NCBI GenBank assembly: GCA_963680875.1 | Contig: OY804588.1 | Coordinates: 62,444,397 to 62,508,396, forward strand | DNA from: Bathymodiolus brooksi | Lineage: Eukaryota > Mollusca > Bivalvia > Mytilida > Modiolidae | Length of the DNA: 64,000 bases | Direction: 5' to 3' | In this document: positions 34,205-45,950 of the stretch, piece after piece | Numbering within the stretch: position 1 is the stretch's first letter | How the letters are laid out: the number at the start of each line of letters is the position of its first letter | Made by a program: the position numbers and the translations under genes | Notes under the pieces: generated by a model | Told to the model about the DNA's origin: nothing | Seen by the model: the letters and a program-made list of their open reading frames with translations, nothing else | Databases searched by the model: none

Positions 34205-36791
34205 AGATATTTTTGCTGATAAGAAAGTGACATTAAACACCAATAATCACCAACCAATCTGGTAAGGTTAAAGATAAGGAACCACATTAGTCGTGTGATT
34301 GTTGACGGGCTTACCTCAATTGTGGTAGATCGTGGGATCGAGCCCCAGTCAGGTCAAACCAAAGACTATAAATTGGTGTTTATCTCTTCTCAGCTAAAAA
34401 ATCATGCAACATTACGGAGTAAGAGGAAAGACAGGTTTGCTAGGAACCAGGATAATGTTTCCAAGTGGAGCGACATATTGACCAATGCACTGTTGTTTCA
34501 GTGAGTTAGCACTATAAAAGTCCAACTATGCGTGTTGATCCAGTTCAAAGGAAACATCATCTCATCGAAATGCAGCTTGTTCTCGCCATGATACAGCTGA
34601 AAAAATACTCACTTTGCTTTAAACAATAATCATGCATTCACTAAAAATAGATATTAACATTTCATTTACCACTTATGAACAAGAATAAATAGTTTTAATA
34701 TGGGTTTGGGGTTTATGGTGTTTAACACCACTTTCAACAATATTTCAGGCATACTGTGGCAGTCGGTTTTAATGTTGAAGAAAACTGTCGCAAGTCGCTG
34801 ACTAAGTGTTGTTTTAAAACTGGAAATATATTGTACATTTTGTAAAAATATTAATTATAACTCTTACCTGGATATATACCGGTAATACATTTGCAATTTT
34901 CATAAAAATTACATTGATGAAAAGGAAAATTTCTATTCTACAAACTGTTAAAATTTCATGGATTTATGTTGGATATTTGCTGAGCAATTTAGGTAAGTTA
35001 GAGTGCATGTGCATGATTTTCACTTACTTAACTAATTAGTTGAAAATGCTCTGGGGAACAATCTGATCATTAATCCTGGATGATTTTCAGCTGCAATGTA
35101 GATAAAGTGTATGAGTTAATACATAAATGTTGTATCAAGAACAGCTCGCCATCAGCCAGATTCGAACTCACAACTTTAGTGGTGATAGAATCTGATTGCA
35201 CAGGTAGTTGTAAATCTAACTACCAAACGGTCTAGACCATGACGGCCTCTACTTTACAATACAGTTGAAAATTTATATTGGATAATAAAAGAGAAATAGT
35301 ATAATACATGTATAGTAAAACAAGTGTCAATTAAATCTGGTGTAGATGTGAAATAATTACTTATGAATCTCTCTTCTACATTACAGAATGTCATTAAACT
35401 GCTGGAAATGACCTGAGGTGTGTGACACGCAAAGGCAACTAAAGACCCATGGCACAGCAAGACACCAGTTTTTGCTGGTAATGTGCCCTTGGGACAATAC
35501 TGAATACAAGAGGCTGCTGGAACTCTGGGAGTACGTGAAGATTCACCACCCAATTTGAATTTACTGGTCCGAATCAAATTCTTTAAAATTATTTTATAAA
35601 TATATCTAAATAAAAACTGAAATATTTACTGGTCCAAACAAAGTTTTACTGTTCTTGAGCTAGAGGACGAGTGTTCATCGTGACGACTGATGATGATAAA
35701 TTTATTCCCCGATTTTTCAGAGGTTTTACTTTATATATTTGTTACAAGTACTACCACACATAGTAGCGAAGTTTGAAGTAAATTGTTTAGTCCCGTTCTG
35801 TGATATTGTTGTGTCTTTAATCCCTAATTAATTGTTAGTTAATATAGTGAAATGTCTATAATTTAATTACCAGTATACATGGTTGAAATAGTAAACATTT
35901 TTTTACCATTGAGATTTAAAATTTAATCATAATTGCTTAGGTTCATGGTGTTTAGCGCCACTTTCAACAATATTTCAGTTATATCGTGGCTGTCAGTTTT
36001 ATTGGTGAACTGGGAGGTGAACAAAACAGACAATTACAATTTTAACATTTGTATACTATATGTATGTAGCAACATTAAAGTATCACATATGCACGTGGAG
36101 TATATCTGTTGATATGATATTCAAGAGTTGGTGCCTACTGTCGTGCAGGATTTTCTTTGCTGAACAAAGGGCTCATTGTGACAAAGCAGTGAGCCAGAAT
36201 TTCGAACGTTTCACTGACGCCATTATGATTTGATTTGATTAACCATCAGGTAATTGGTGATCAAAAACCGAAGTTACCATTCTGGAGCGCCAGAGTTTAC
36301 TCTTCGTCTTTAGTCTGTAACAGTTCTTGTTACTCAATCCTGAGTTTTCTGTGTAGCGTTTTGTGAACCATTGTTTGTCTTTTTTTCCCATTATATTGTA
36401 TGTCCTACGATTTACGGTTTATGATAAACCCCTTGGCATCTTCAAACAAAGTTCTTATGAAGAAACTATTTTATAAATGTTAAGAACGTTGTCATTTGGG
36501 GATCAGATTTTTGTTCTGATCTAGAATCCAGGGGTGACCCCATGAGTCATCTTTGCTCTCTATTCATATTAATGGTATCCATGATATCGTCTGTTATGTC
36601 CAAATTTCCACGTTTAAATTATGTTTGTCTAGTTGTTTACTCTAAAGTTGAAAATTTATTTCACAGACCTTGAGATAAGAATGCCAAGGTTATGTGACAT
36701 GATACATATACATGTATGTACATAAGCTATTTATGGATTCTTGTAATAAATTTTACCTAAACGACTACCTACAATATGTTTTTAATGACAT

Positions 36792-37400
36792 TCAACTAAG
36801 GGGAGGGGAACGGGAAGAAGAGGAAAAACTTGCACCCCACTTTCTGTTCCACTCCAACAGAACCCCTCTGGCTAAAATATTAACCTAAAAACATTCAATT
36901 TATGAATAGAATTGGTTCTTCAATGCAAATAAAAATTCAACAAGTTTTATCAAATCTGAACTGTTCATTATAATAATAAAGAACTTTAACAATTTTGATT
37001 TCCACGCAAATCTAGCTATAAATTATTCCACAAAATGGAATTTCCTTCTGGCAAAAAAAAATGTAGTTCGCAGTGACGTCACAAAATGTTTGGCAAATAT
37101 AGTTGTTTATAAATGGCTTCTTCATCATTATAGGTACTACATCTAACGACATTATTGCAACGCCCAGGTGTCAAGTATCGGAAATTTATTCAAAACGGTC
37201 GGATCTAATAAGTTTGGCAAAAGTGGAAGTAGGATCATTAGCGCTTGTGGATTTCTGTAGGATATTCGGATCTAGCTGGTTACAGTCTTTTAATGTTTTT
37301 GTTTTGGTATAAAGCTGTCTTTAAAAATATCAGTACGAGGCCGATGCGATAAGGCCTTCTCTTAACAGTACTACCTATATATATATATATATATATTAAC
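36792..37400. promoter_or_regulatory. Upstream region of the 37.4-kb THAP exon with a CRE-like palindrome
   Basis: Unique sequence after the copy-B duplication break. A perfect TGACGTCA (cAMP response element type) lies at 37074-37081, about 320 bp before the ATG at 37401. A short (AT)n run at about 37377-37395 lies directly before the start codon. No other element recognised. Confidence 0.4.
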
Positions 37401-37559
37401 ATGGTTGTTTCTTGTTGTGTGATTAACTGTACCAACAGATTTAACAAGCATAATCCAAGAAGCTTTTACCGCATTCCAAAGAAACCAGATCATCATAGAA
37501 AATCGTGGATCGCTGCTATTAAGCGTGTCGATCCAAACGGTCAACAATGGGAACCTACA
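37401..37559 (+). CDS. Partial THAP zinc-finger exon
   Basis: The ATG at 37401 opens the first half of a THAP domain: C-x4-C (SCCVINC), FYRIPKKP, the tryptophan segment KSWIAAIKRVD, and QQWEPT. The third cysteine and the histidine are missing from this reading frame. A GT after ACA (37560) would end the exon in phase 0, at a position similar to the intron in the gene at 41908. A matching second exon was not found before 41.9 kb, so this may be a broken gene or may splice to an unrecognised exon. Confidence 0.6.
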
Positions 37560-37884
37560 GTAGCATCATATTTATTCATTTTTTCACTTAAATTCTTTGC
37601 ACAACATCTTAAATAATTGGGGGAAAAAGATTTGAAGTTAACTACCTATCTAAAACCAAGACATGGGTTCATATTCATAGGTTGGTAGGCACTTTTTTTT
37701 CTTTTTTTTCGTTTTATGAAAAAGGTGACCCAACTTTTTCTTCTTATCAAATATTCAAAAACAACATACCAAAAAGCATATAAATGTTAACATTCAGAAT
37801 ATGAAAAAATGGGGCATATTTTCAATAGAAAAAAAAAATACTTTAAATAAAGCTTATTGTATTGTATTGTATAGAAAAACTAGA

Positions 37885-38830
37885 AGCTCAGCGGGCTGAG
37901 CCTGTGTCACTCATCTTTCATTCTGCTTTAAGGAAACTTAATACAGAACCTTCCACTGTGCTTCTCACCAAGTTTCAGTTCATTTGGCTAAGCAGTTTCT
38001 GAGAAGGTTTTTAGAAATCGGCCTACTAGAAACAAGAATTGCCTAAGGCAGTCATGTTTGTTAACGGATCGGGACAAAATTAGTAATTTTATAGAGGACC
38101 TACCATAGATGCTTCCTACCAAGTTTCGGTTCATTTGGCTCAGCAGTTTCAGAGAATACGATTTTTAGAAATCTACCAATCAGAAACAAGAATTGCCTGT
38201 GTCAGCCATGTTTGTAAACGGGTCGGGGCGAAATGAATAATCTTTATAGCAATCGTAACTACTCGGCCATTCTCGCTACCCTGCAAATAACCTCGTACGT
38301 ACATAGTAGAAATTCTTCTTAAATTGTTTGCCGGAAGTTAAGTCAAGTTAAGCCGCACAAAAATATAGTCCACGAAAATCCAATATGGAAGACATACTAA
38401 GTAAAATCTAATCATGCAAAACTAATTAAAACTTTAATTGAAATATAGAAAATTGTTTAAAATATAACTTTATCAAACTTTCATGTAACTGACATGTGAA
38501 AAGTAGTGCGATTTATACGCCTAATGCATATGATGTTATTTGCAGGGTAGCGAGAATGGCCGAGTAGTTACGATTGTCTTTATAGAGGACCCTCCATAGA
38601 TGCTTCCTACCAAGTTTCGGTTCGTTTTGCAAAGCGGTTTCAGAGAAGATTTTTAAAACTTGACTAATCAGAAACAAAAATTGCCTGCGGCGGCCATGTT
38701 TGTTAACGAATCGCGACGAAATGGGCAATCTTTATAGATGACCTTCCAAGGATGCTTCCTACCAAATTTCAGTTCGTTTGGGAAAGTGGTTTCAGAGAAG
38801 ATTTTTTTTAGAAATCAATCGATCAGAAAC
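37885..38830 (-). mobile_element. Helitron-like element H2, truncated at its 5' end
   Basis: On the minus strand the 3' end at 37885 is a hairpin (gctcagcccgctgagc) followed by TCTAG and T. The interior has several units with gcttcctaccaag, gtttcagaga and ggccatgtttgttaac. It is interrupted by the MITE at 38250-38576 and ends at a SINE head fragment at about 38832. Confidence 0.75.
38250..38576. mobile_element. MITE inside H2, 9-bp target duplication
   Basis: Terminal inverted repeats of about 40 bp begin CAATCGTAACTACTCGGCCA. Flanks are TCTTTATAG at 38241-38249 and 38577-38585. The interrupted H2 unit (atctttatagaggacc) is restored when the MITE and one duplicate are removed. Mutator-like by target size; non-coding. 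Confidence 0.9.
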
Positions 38831-38831
38831 A

Positions 38832-38893
38832 CGTGCTGATTGCATAGGTCGTTATAAATTCAACTATCATACGATCACGACTACGAGGGCCCT
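38832..38893 (-). mobile_element. S1 SINE head fragment
   Basis: The minus-strand head portion only (gctgattgcataggtcg, catacgatcacgactacg), abutting the truncated end of H2. Confidence 0.45.
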
Positions 38894-39139
38894 GGTCTTG
38901 TTTGACATGTTAAGTATTTTACATGACTGTCACAATGACATGTTTGTGTATTAGTGCTTGTTATGTTTAAGAGGTAAAAAATAACATAACAGATGGAAAA
39001 TGACTTTTCCCACACAATTTTATGGGGTAGGACCGAAAAAGAAAAAAAAAGAACCCTTACTTACTCCCACCAAAATTTGAACAATCTGAATCTGTTCATA
39101 TCAAGCATAGTCACGAATTCAAGTAAATTGTTTTGTAAC

Positions 39140-39320
39140 TAGAGTAACACGACGGGAACCACTAGTGGAGCATCTGAGCGGTGTTCGTGTTACAAGATCT
39201 TTAGTTTTATGGGTAATCTTTTGTAGATCGTTGCTTGGCCATTGTTTTGTTTGTCCTTCGATTTACGGATTTGGATTACCCCTTTGGTATCATCAAAATC
39301 TTCTTGTCAGAAGATAAATG
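39140..39320 (-). mobile_element. Single-copy relative of the satellite-bearing element
   Basis: Minus strand: gataccaaaggggtaatcc, aatccgtaaatcgaaggac and aacaatggccaagc match the 62-bp satellite unit, followed by the family tail with gctcagatgctccac. It shows one unit without tandem amplification. Confidence 0.65.
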
Positions 39321-39734
39321 ACTTGGTTGTGTATACACGATGCCGGACGAACAAAATAAGTCGAAAAGGAGCACCAACATCCACAAAATTGACCATTTGC
39401 AATTCCATCATGTGTATGCGTTCATATACATGTATATCACAGTCAACATTCCAAAAATTATATAACTATCAATATATAAATCAAACTTGTTTAACAGGAT
39501 ACCTGACGAGGGAGGTACACGATCTATCTTACTACAAACACTGCGGCAAGACAGATTTGGGGTAAAACAAAATCGTCACAGACAAATTTGCAATATCTGC
39601 ATGAGCACTGGCTTGGGACAGGCAAAATTTCAGTCTAATACCATAAGTCACAGTGAAACCCGAAATAACATACCCAATGCCTACACGTTGATAACAACAT
39701 CGGGACTAAAGTATGTTCATCGGTTGCAAATGTT

Positions 39735-40254
39735 CACTGGGGTAAAGCTGATGACCGTAACTGCAATTACGGTCATCCCAAGATGGCGGACGTGGAATCA
39801 GGTGAGAATGTTATTTGTCGATTAAATTGTTTCTATAATGTATTTTAAATGACACATGCATTAATTAGTACGATAGTAATTTATGAACTTTCCACAAGGA
39901 AATCACAAATACGACTGAAAAATGTACATGAAAGAGAAAATCCGATTTTAAAAAATCGCTAAGATGACCGTAACTGATCATAATTGTTTTGAAAGATGAT
40001 CGTAATCTCAGTTTTCAGTTACGGTCATCTTAGCGATTTTTTAAAATCGGATTTTCTCTTTCGTATACATTTTTCAGTCGTAATTTGTGATTTCCTTGTG
40101 ATAAGTTCATAGATTACTATCGTACCAATGCATGTGCCATTTAGAATACATTATAGAAACAATTTAATCGACAAAAAAGATTCTTACCCGATTCCACGTC
40201 CGCCATCTTGGGATGACCGTAATTGCAGTTACGGTCATCAGCTTTACCCCAGTG
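39735..40254. mobile_element. 520-bp foldback element with arms of about 240 bp
   Basis: The two halves are inverted copies, from CACTGGGGTAAAGCTGATGA to its complement ending CCCCAGTG, around a loop of about 40-60 bp. Flanks are AATGTT at 39729-39734 and 40255-40260. Each arm end contains a smaller hairpin (gatgaccgtaa and ttacggtcatc), so the element folds at two scales. No ORF. Superfamily not assigned. Confidence 0.9.
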
Positions 40255-40262
40255 AATGTTAC

Positions 40263-40416
40263 CAGGGGCGGATCCTAAAATTGGAAAAAATATGATTTTT
40301 TGGCGTAAAATCGTGATTTTTCACACGAAATACCCCAAAATTTTTCGTGCCTCCCTACGCTCGGCGCTATTTTTTTTAAGTGCGCCCCCTAACTTGAAAT
40401 CCTGGATCCGCCCCTG
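40263..40416. mobile_element. Small hAT-like MITE, 5-bp target duplication
   Basis: Ends CAGGGGCGGATCC and GGATCCGCCCCTG. Flanks are GTTAC (40258-40262) and GTTAT (40417-40421). CAG ends with a 5-bp duplication fit the hAT5 group. Related copies are at 40932-41089 and, truncated, at 49308-49452. Confidence 0.75.
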
Positions 40417-40931
40417 GTTATTGAGGAAAGGACTACATTATACATATATATATATACATGTATAGTAGGAAATCAATGATAACTGTAAGAAATGAAGTGT
40501 TTAAATGTTTTTTTTTTGTAGGCACAAAAATACTTTCCCGATCCCTTCAATGATTCATTATTCAGTATTATTATCTATAACCAAATGCATTTTCCTAGAC
40601 ATTATTCAATATTATGTATCACGTTTTGAACACCAAATCATGCTCTAGCTGTATCCATGCTAATCCGCTCATTCTCCAAAGTAGACCTATATTACAGATT
40701 TTGTATTTACAAAAATCGCCAATGCTTGCGTTTGTTGGTGGTTGTGAAATATAAATGCGTAAAAGATAAAACCTCACTTAACAGCTGTATTCCTAAAATT
40801 TGAGTTACCCAAAAGCAAGTGATAAATATACATTTTTGGGTTATTTGATTGAAAAGGAAACAAATTTTAATTGAAACTAAGAACGTTTAACTAACAACTT
40901 AATAAAATGAAAATAAACGTAGTATCGAAAG

Positions 40932-41042
40932 CAGGGGCGGATCCAGGATTTTAAGTTAAGGGGGGAGGGGGGCACACTTACAAAAATCACGATTTTACGC
41001 CAAAAAAATCATATTTTTTCCAATTATAGGAGGCGCGCGGCG

Positions 41043-41075
<33 letters not shown>

Positions 41076-41089
41076 TGGATCCGCCCCTG
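40932..41089. mobile_element. hAT-like MITE with a long poly-C tract
   Basis: Ends CAGGGGCGGATCCAGG and CCTGGATCCGCCCCTG. Perfect GAAAG target duplication (40927-40931, 41090-41094). The interior is inverted relative to the copy at 40263 and carries about 31 consecutive C near 41045-41075. Confidence 0.85.
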
Positions 41090-41232
41090 GAAAGAGCAAC
41101 TTCATAACATAGGAAGATAAAAAATGTACATTTTTTGTATTTAGATTTTTTTGTTTTATTTCTAAGAACATGGAGAAGTGGCATATTTCAACCGAATATT
41201 GATATTTTGGACATTTATTTAGTGACATTAAC

Positions 41233-41361
41233 CACAGTATCTTGACGTTTTATCTGGCGAAATAGAGAAAAATCTGTATAAAATCTGTATATTATATGTC
41301 TTTATATATATAATATACAGATTTTTCTCTATTTCGCCAGATAAAACGTCAAGATACTGTG
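41233..41361. mobile_element. 129-bp palindromic MITE
   Basis: Inverted arms of about 50 bp, from CACAGTATCTTGACGTTTTA to its complement, around an AT-rich loop. Flanks are CATTAAC at 41226-41232 and 41362-41368. Confidence 0.88.
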
Positions 41362-41907
41362 CATTAACGAAGAAAGTATATTAAAAAAAAAAATGCGAGA
41401 CATTGACATGGGGGGGGGGGGGTTAAGATTTATGGATTTATAAACTTCAATTTCTACTGGACAAGTCGAAAAAACCATACAGAATGCACCGTTTGTTCGA
41501 CTGGCTATTACAATATGTAAAATTTATTAAACTTATTGTTTATTGATGATGTTTATTAGCAGGGAATATTACAATGTACTCATTCATATTCAATGAGCAC
41601 TATAAGTCATATGCTGATCATAAACGGATTCCGATGAACCCTTTGCTATCTTCAAAGAATTCTTAAACTTTTTTTGTGAAAACTTATATGCACTTCGTCA
41701 GTAGACGTTTTCAGAAATCGGTGATTACCTAGTAGAAATAGAAATAGAAATAAGTTTATTAACCAAATCAGGGCCCCGAGAAGGGCATACAAATAACCTA
41801 GTTATCGTTCGTGGACGCTATCGTCCGCCATTAAGAAAGTGTAACTATTAATCAGTATTCAATCATAATTGGATTATATTAGATAAACACGCTTCAGTTG
41901 ATGTGTT

Positions 41908-42141
41908 ATGGCTTATTCCCGTGGTTCTGGTAAATACTGTGCAATAGTAAACTGTCGAAATAATTATAAGAAATTGTCACAGTGGAAAAAAAGTATTTGT
42001 GACATTCATTCTTGTCGTAAAGAAGATTGTCCATGTTTGTTGCCGTTCAGTTTACATTCTTTCCCTAAGGACAGCGATACAAGACAGCAGTGGGTGAAAG
42101 CCGTAAACAGAAAAGACTTTGAACCAAAAGTGTATAGTACG
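41908..42141 (+). CDS. THAP zinc-finger exon 1, second gene
   Basis: The ATG at 41908 encodes YCAIVNC (C-x4-C), a cysteine/histidine-rich insert (CDIHSCRKEDCPC) not typical of THAP domains, then FSLHSFPKDSDTRQQWVKAV and FEPKVYST. The exon ends in phase 0 before GTATGT. The missing VCSLHF block is supplied, in phase, by the exon at 48450-48530. The DNA-binding zinc finger is thus split by a 6.3-kb intron filled with nested transposons. The extra cysteine-rich insert might bind a further metal ion; that is inference. Confidence 0.85.
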
Positions 42142-42195
42142 GTATGTTGTTTTTAAAATTAATTAATGTTCAATGTTGTCAGTTGAGGTCAAGTA

Positions 42196-42780
42196 GAATC
42201 CGGGTCGTTTCGCCCCGATTACCTGTTCGCCCCGAAAAGTGAGTCAATTCGCCCCACTTAATCGCTATTATATTATAATATATGAAGTCTTTTTCGACAA
42301 TTTTTTGGTAATTATTTATTTATTGTACTTGTATGCAAAAAAAATAATAATTCATTCATTTTGGTCTACTTTAATTATTTATTTATTAGTTACATACAAC
42401 AAAAATAATAATTCATTAATTTTGGTCTACTTTTGTCAAAGATCTCAAGCGAAACTTTTCTTGCAAAATTTACAAAAAAACAAACAAGAACAAAAGTGCA
42501 TGAAATGACTAAGATGCTGTACAAGTGCACAAATAATCTCTTTTTTAATGAATTACGCATCAAATGCTAAAATAGTATAAATTTAATCAGATGTAAAAAA
42601 TAAAGTACCCATGAGCAAGCCTTACAACATCCAAAATACGAATATTTGCAATGGTATTTTCCATATTTCATTTTTTAAAGCACTATTAATAAATGAGGGC
42701 GAAACGACCCGGGGCGAACGGGAATAGGGGCGAAACGACTCAGAGGGCGAACAGGATTCGGGGCGAAACGACCCGGTACC
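42196..42780. mobile_element. MITE with repeated TTCGCCCC ends, 9-bp target duplication
   Basis: Flanks are GGTCAAGTA at 42187-42195 and 42781-42789. Each end carries three degenerate short repeats of the form gggtcgtttcgcccc, ctgttcgcccc, gagtcaattcgcccc, inverted relative to the other end. The interior is AT-rich and non-coding. Confidence 0.85.
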
Positions 42781-43005
42781 GGTCAAGTAAGGTTATTAAG
42801 GCCAGGGTGCAAACAGTATTCATGCACAGGCACTTGTGTAGTCAAAAATATGCTCGCTATGTACCTAAAATACCACAAGGCCGGACTCACTCCTACTACC
42901 CCTGTCACTTCAACCTCTATTTCCCCTGTCAAAATGTTGATAGGACGCAAATCGCTTACTAATTTGCGTAGTGAAATGATTTTTCTTTAAGGAAAACCCA
43001 TTTTT

Positions 43006-45075
43006 AGCTCACCTGACTGTGAGCTATTGCCATCACTTGGCGTCCGTCGTACGTCGTAAACTTTTTAAAAAATCTTCTCCTCTGAAAGTACTAGACCTAT
43101 AGAAACCAAACTTGGTCTGAATCATCACTAGGGTGTCTATAGCTGCAATAATGTAGCTCCTGTGACAAACTTGTGTCTCGGCGGAGCTACAAAGCGGTCC
43201 CATTTGTCACAATGGAGCAAAAAATAAATTGCAGTTGAAACATAAAAAGTCGCTATTTACGCCTCAAACATTTCATTATAACTATTACTGATGATCCCAG
43301 TCCTTGTTAAATCGATTTGGCTGAGAAATGTATGCTTTTCAAAGGTAGCAACAACCTGTTCAAATTTATCGATCATTCGCCATAACCGGAAACTACGGAA
43401 GGCGGAGCTTTTCTAAATATGGTATTTCTTACTACGATGCTTACTACGGCTGATGTTAACATTCACGCCTCAAATCGCCAAATATGGTATCGACATCCAA
43501 ATAAGCAAAATACCAAAGTGAGGCCGGAAATTCAAAATGTCCAGAGAAAGTAAACATGGATTTTTATTTTGTGGGAATTATGTTCTAAAATACTGGTAGG
43601 TGATAAAAACTTGTTATAATAGTGGACAAAAGGAAAGGTTATGTCTTATTATTGATAAATGCAGGCGTCAGAAACTCTGTAAGCGAGCGCAAAAAATCTC
43701 GGCGGCTGCTCCATTACGTGTAATGGCATCCCGTTAAAACCCTTGCGAGTAAGTTTTATTATTAGAACTAGGGTGTCTAGTTTCAAATTTGTGTCCGGTG
43801 ATGCCGTTCACCAACCAACATGGTTACTAAAAATAGAACATATGGTAAAATTGCAGGTTTTGGGTAATAACTCAAAAACCGTTAATGATATCAAAAATGT
43901 GACATGGGGTAAAAATGATCAGCACAGCAAGATCTACCTACCCTGCAATTTTGAAGTAAATCTGTTTACCCATCTTGGAGTTATTGGCCTTTTTTCATAA
44001 AATTTGTAAAATTTTAATTCTTTGCGTCTTATATTTCAAAAACTATATGAGATAAAGGTTAAGTTTAATTACAAAAATGTGCAGCATGTCAAGATCTACC
44101 CACCCTGCAATTTTGAAGTAAATCCCATTACCCATTTTGGAGTTATTTCCCTATTTTCATCAAATTTTCAAAATTTTAATACTTTTCGTCCTTTATTTCA
44201 AAAACTATAAGAGACAGATGGTAAGTTGAAACTGCAAACATGTTCAGCATGTCAAGATCTACTTACCCTGTAATTTTGAAGTAAATCTGATTACCCATCT
44301 TGGAGTTATTGCCCTTATTTCATCATTTTTTTTTCTTTAATACTTTTCGTCTTATATTTCAAAAACTATAAGAGATAGATGTTTTTAAATTGTGAAAATG
44401 TGCAGCATGTCAAGATCTACCTACCCTGCTATTTTGAAGTAAATCTGATTACCCATCTTGGAGTTATTGCCCTTTTTCATCAAATTTGTAAAATTTTAAT
44501 ATTTTTCGTCTTGTATTTCAAAAACTATAAGATATAAAGGTTAAGTTTAAATTGCAAAAAATTGCAGCATGTCAAGATCTACCTACCCCACAATTTTGAA
44601 GTAAATCCCATTATCCATTTTGTAGTTATTGCCCTTTTTTCCATCAAAATGTTCTAAATTTTAATACTTTCATCTCATATCTCAAAAACTATTAGAGATA
44701 GAGGGAAAGTTTAAACTGCAAAAATGTTAGATATACAAAAAATTTCCCACAGTTCAAAATGTGCGACAACTGTGTGAAGAGTTATTCCTCTTGAAATGCA
44801 TTTTGTTGTTGACTCACTGCTTTTGGTTACTCAAATAATCAAAGGGAAGCAACTCTATTACAAAATGTGAAGTAACAAAATCTAAATTTTGAGAATCATT
44901 GACATATATGTTTTTTTACAGCAATTTTGATAACTTACATTAAAAAAAAAATTGTAGAAGGGGTCTGCAATGACGGGCTACATTTGTTAATTGTTTTTAC
45001 TGAAGTTATCAAGTTTTATTGACTAATGTTGTTATTATACCCAGGTGAGCTATACAGGCTCCTGGGAGCCTCTAG
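43006..45075 (+). mobile_element. Helitron-like element H3
   Basis: The 5' end is AGCTCACCTGACTGTGAGCT followed by gccatcacttggcgtccgt. About six internal units carry gcatgtcaagatctacc and ggagttattgccc. The 3' end is ggctcctgggagcc then TCTAG. It sits between T and T in the left arm of a palindrome. The right arm gives the empty site without target duplication. A separate 627-bp insertion lies at 43140-43766. Confidence 0.85.
43140..43766 (+). mobile_element. Insertion inside H3 with 13-bp target duplication
   Basis: Flanks are ACTAGGGTGTCTA at 43127-43139 and 43767-43779. The insert begins with tagctgcaataatgtagctc and ends ttttattattaga. The long duplication suggests retrotransposition (SINE or truncated LINE), but no tRNA-like head or reverse transcriptase was recognised. 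Orientation is not certain. Confidence 0.7.
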
Positions 45076-45950
45076 TTTATATCTTCCTACCATCTACACC
45101 CCTATACTGACAGATAATCCCCCGATTTTGTTGACACAGGACAGCTCCTGGGCTGCAAAAGGGAAAGTAGGTCACGTGACGTCTTCCGCCTTTCGGTCAT
45201 TCTCGGGTTTTATCATATATAAATACTAAACACTAGAAATTCCAAATTCAAATTACAAGGCGCCAAAATATGAACTTCTCATATATGTTTCGAAAGGCAA
45301 TGATAAAACCCGAGAACGACCGAAAGGCGGAAGATGTCACATGACCTACTTTCCCTTTTGCAGCCCTGGAGCTGTCCTGTGTCAACAAAATTGGAGGATT
45401 ATCTGTCAGTATGGAGGTGTAGATGGTAGGAAGGTATAAAAAATGTTTTTTTCTTGAAGAAAAATCATTTCACTACGCAAATTAGTAAGCGGTTTGCGTC
45501 CTATCGACATTTTGACAGGGGAAATAGAGGTTGAAGTGACAGGGGTAGTAGGAGTGAGTCCGGCCTTGTGGTATTTTAGGTACATAGCGAGCATATTTTT
45601 AACTCTACACAAGCGCCTGTGATTCATGTGAATCGAAAGTGTCATTTTATAATTTTTACAGAAGTAGATATATTCCCTGCAGTGCATGTGTGTAAAATGT
45701 CTTTGGCATGAGCAATCATGATATTGATTGTACATTCAGCAACAGTAATTTTTTGTTGTCACTGACACATGGAACTAAATATGCACATGTCACATGTGCA
45801 CATAAATACAGCACTAGGCCCTAAAACCAAACATGCACATGTAAAATACATGAAAGTACAGCACTAAGATTGTAACATCCACTTTAAAAAGGCAGAATAT
45901 GTCATTATGTGGTGCATTTCTCCAGTGATAAGATATATGGAAGGGTAGCA

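Larger units (their letters stand above)
29236..36791 (+). repeat. Segmental duplication copy B, part shared with copy A
   Basis: Near-identical to 2951-10485, offset about 26.28 to 26.31 kb. Small differences include a deletion and an insertion in SINEs, an extra repeat near 36630 (gtttactctaaagttg) and scattered substitutions. It ends at taatgacat (36791). Confidence 0.95.
42817..45640. repeat. Large palindrome interrupted by Helitron-like element H3
   Basis: The left arm is 42817-43005 plus 45076-45210 and the right arm about 45300-45640, so the arms were continuous before H3 inserted. Shared blocks include gcttactaatttgcgtagtg, tcctaccatctacacc and cgcctttcggtc, all inverted between arms. 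The minus-strand frame over the right arm (45406-45735) encodes sequence such as MLAMYLKYHKAGLTPTTP that I do not recognise. The left arm has the same sequence in the other direction. Confidence 0.8.

Noticed and set aside
40987..41228. Glycine-rich minus-strand ORFs
   Set aside because: Translation of the poly-C tract inside a hAT-like MITE.
45406..45735. 109-codon minus-strand ORF over the palindrome arm
   Set aside because: The same sequence exists in the opposite arm, no domain or splice support was recognised, and it is more likely part of the palindromic element.
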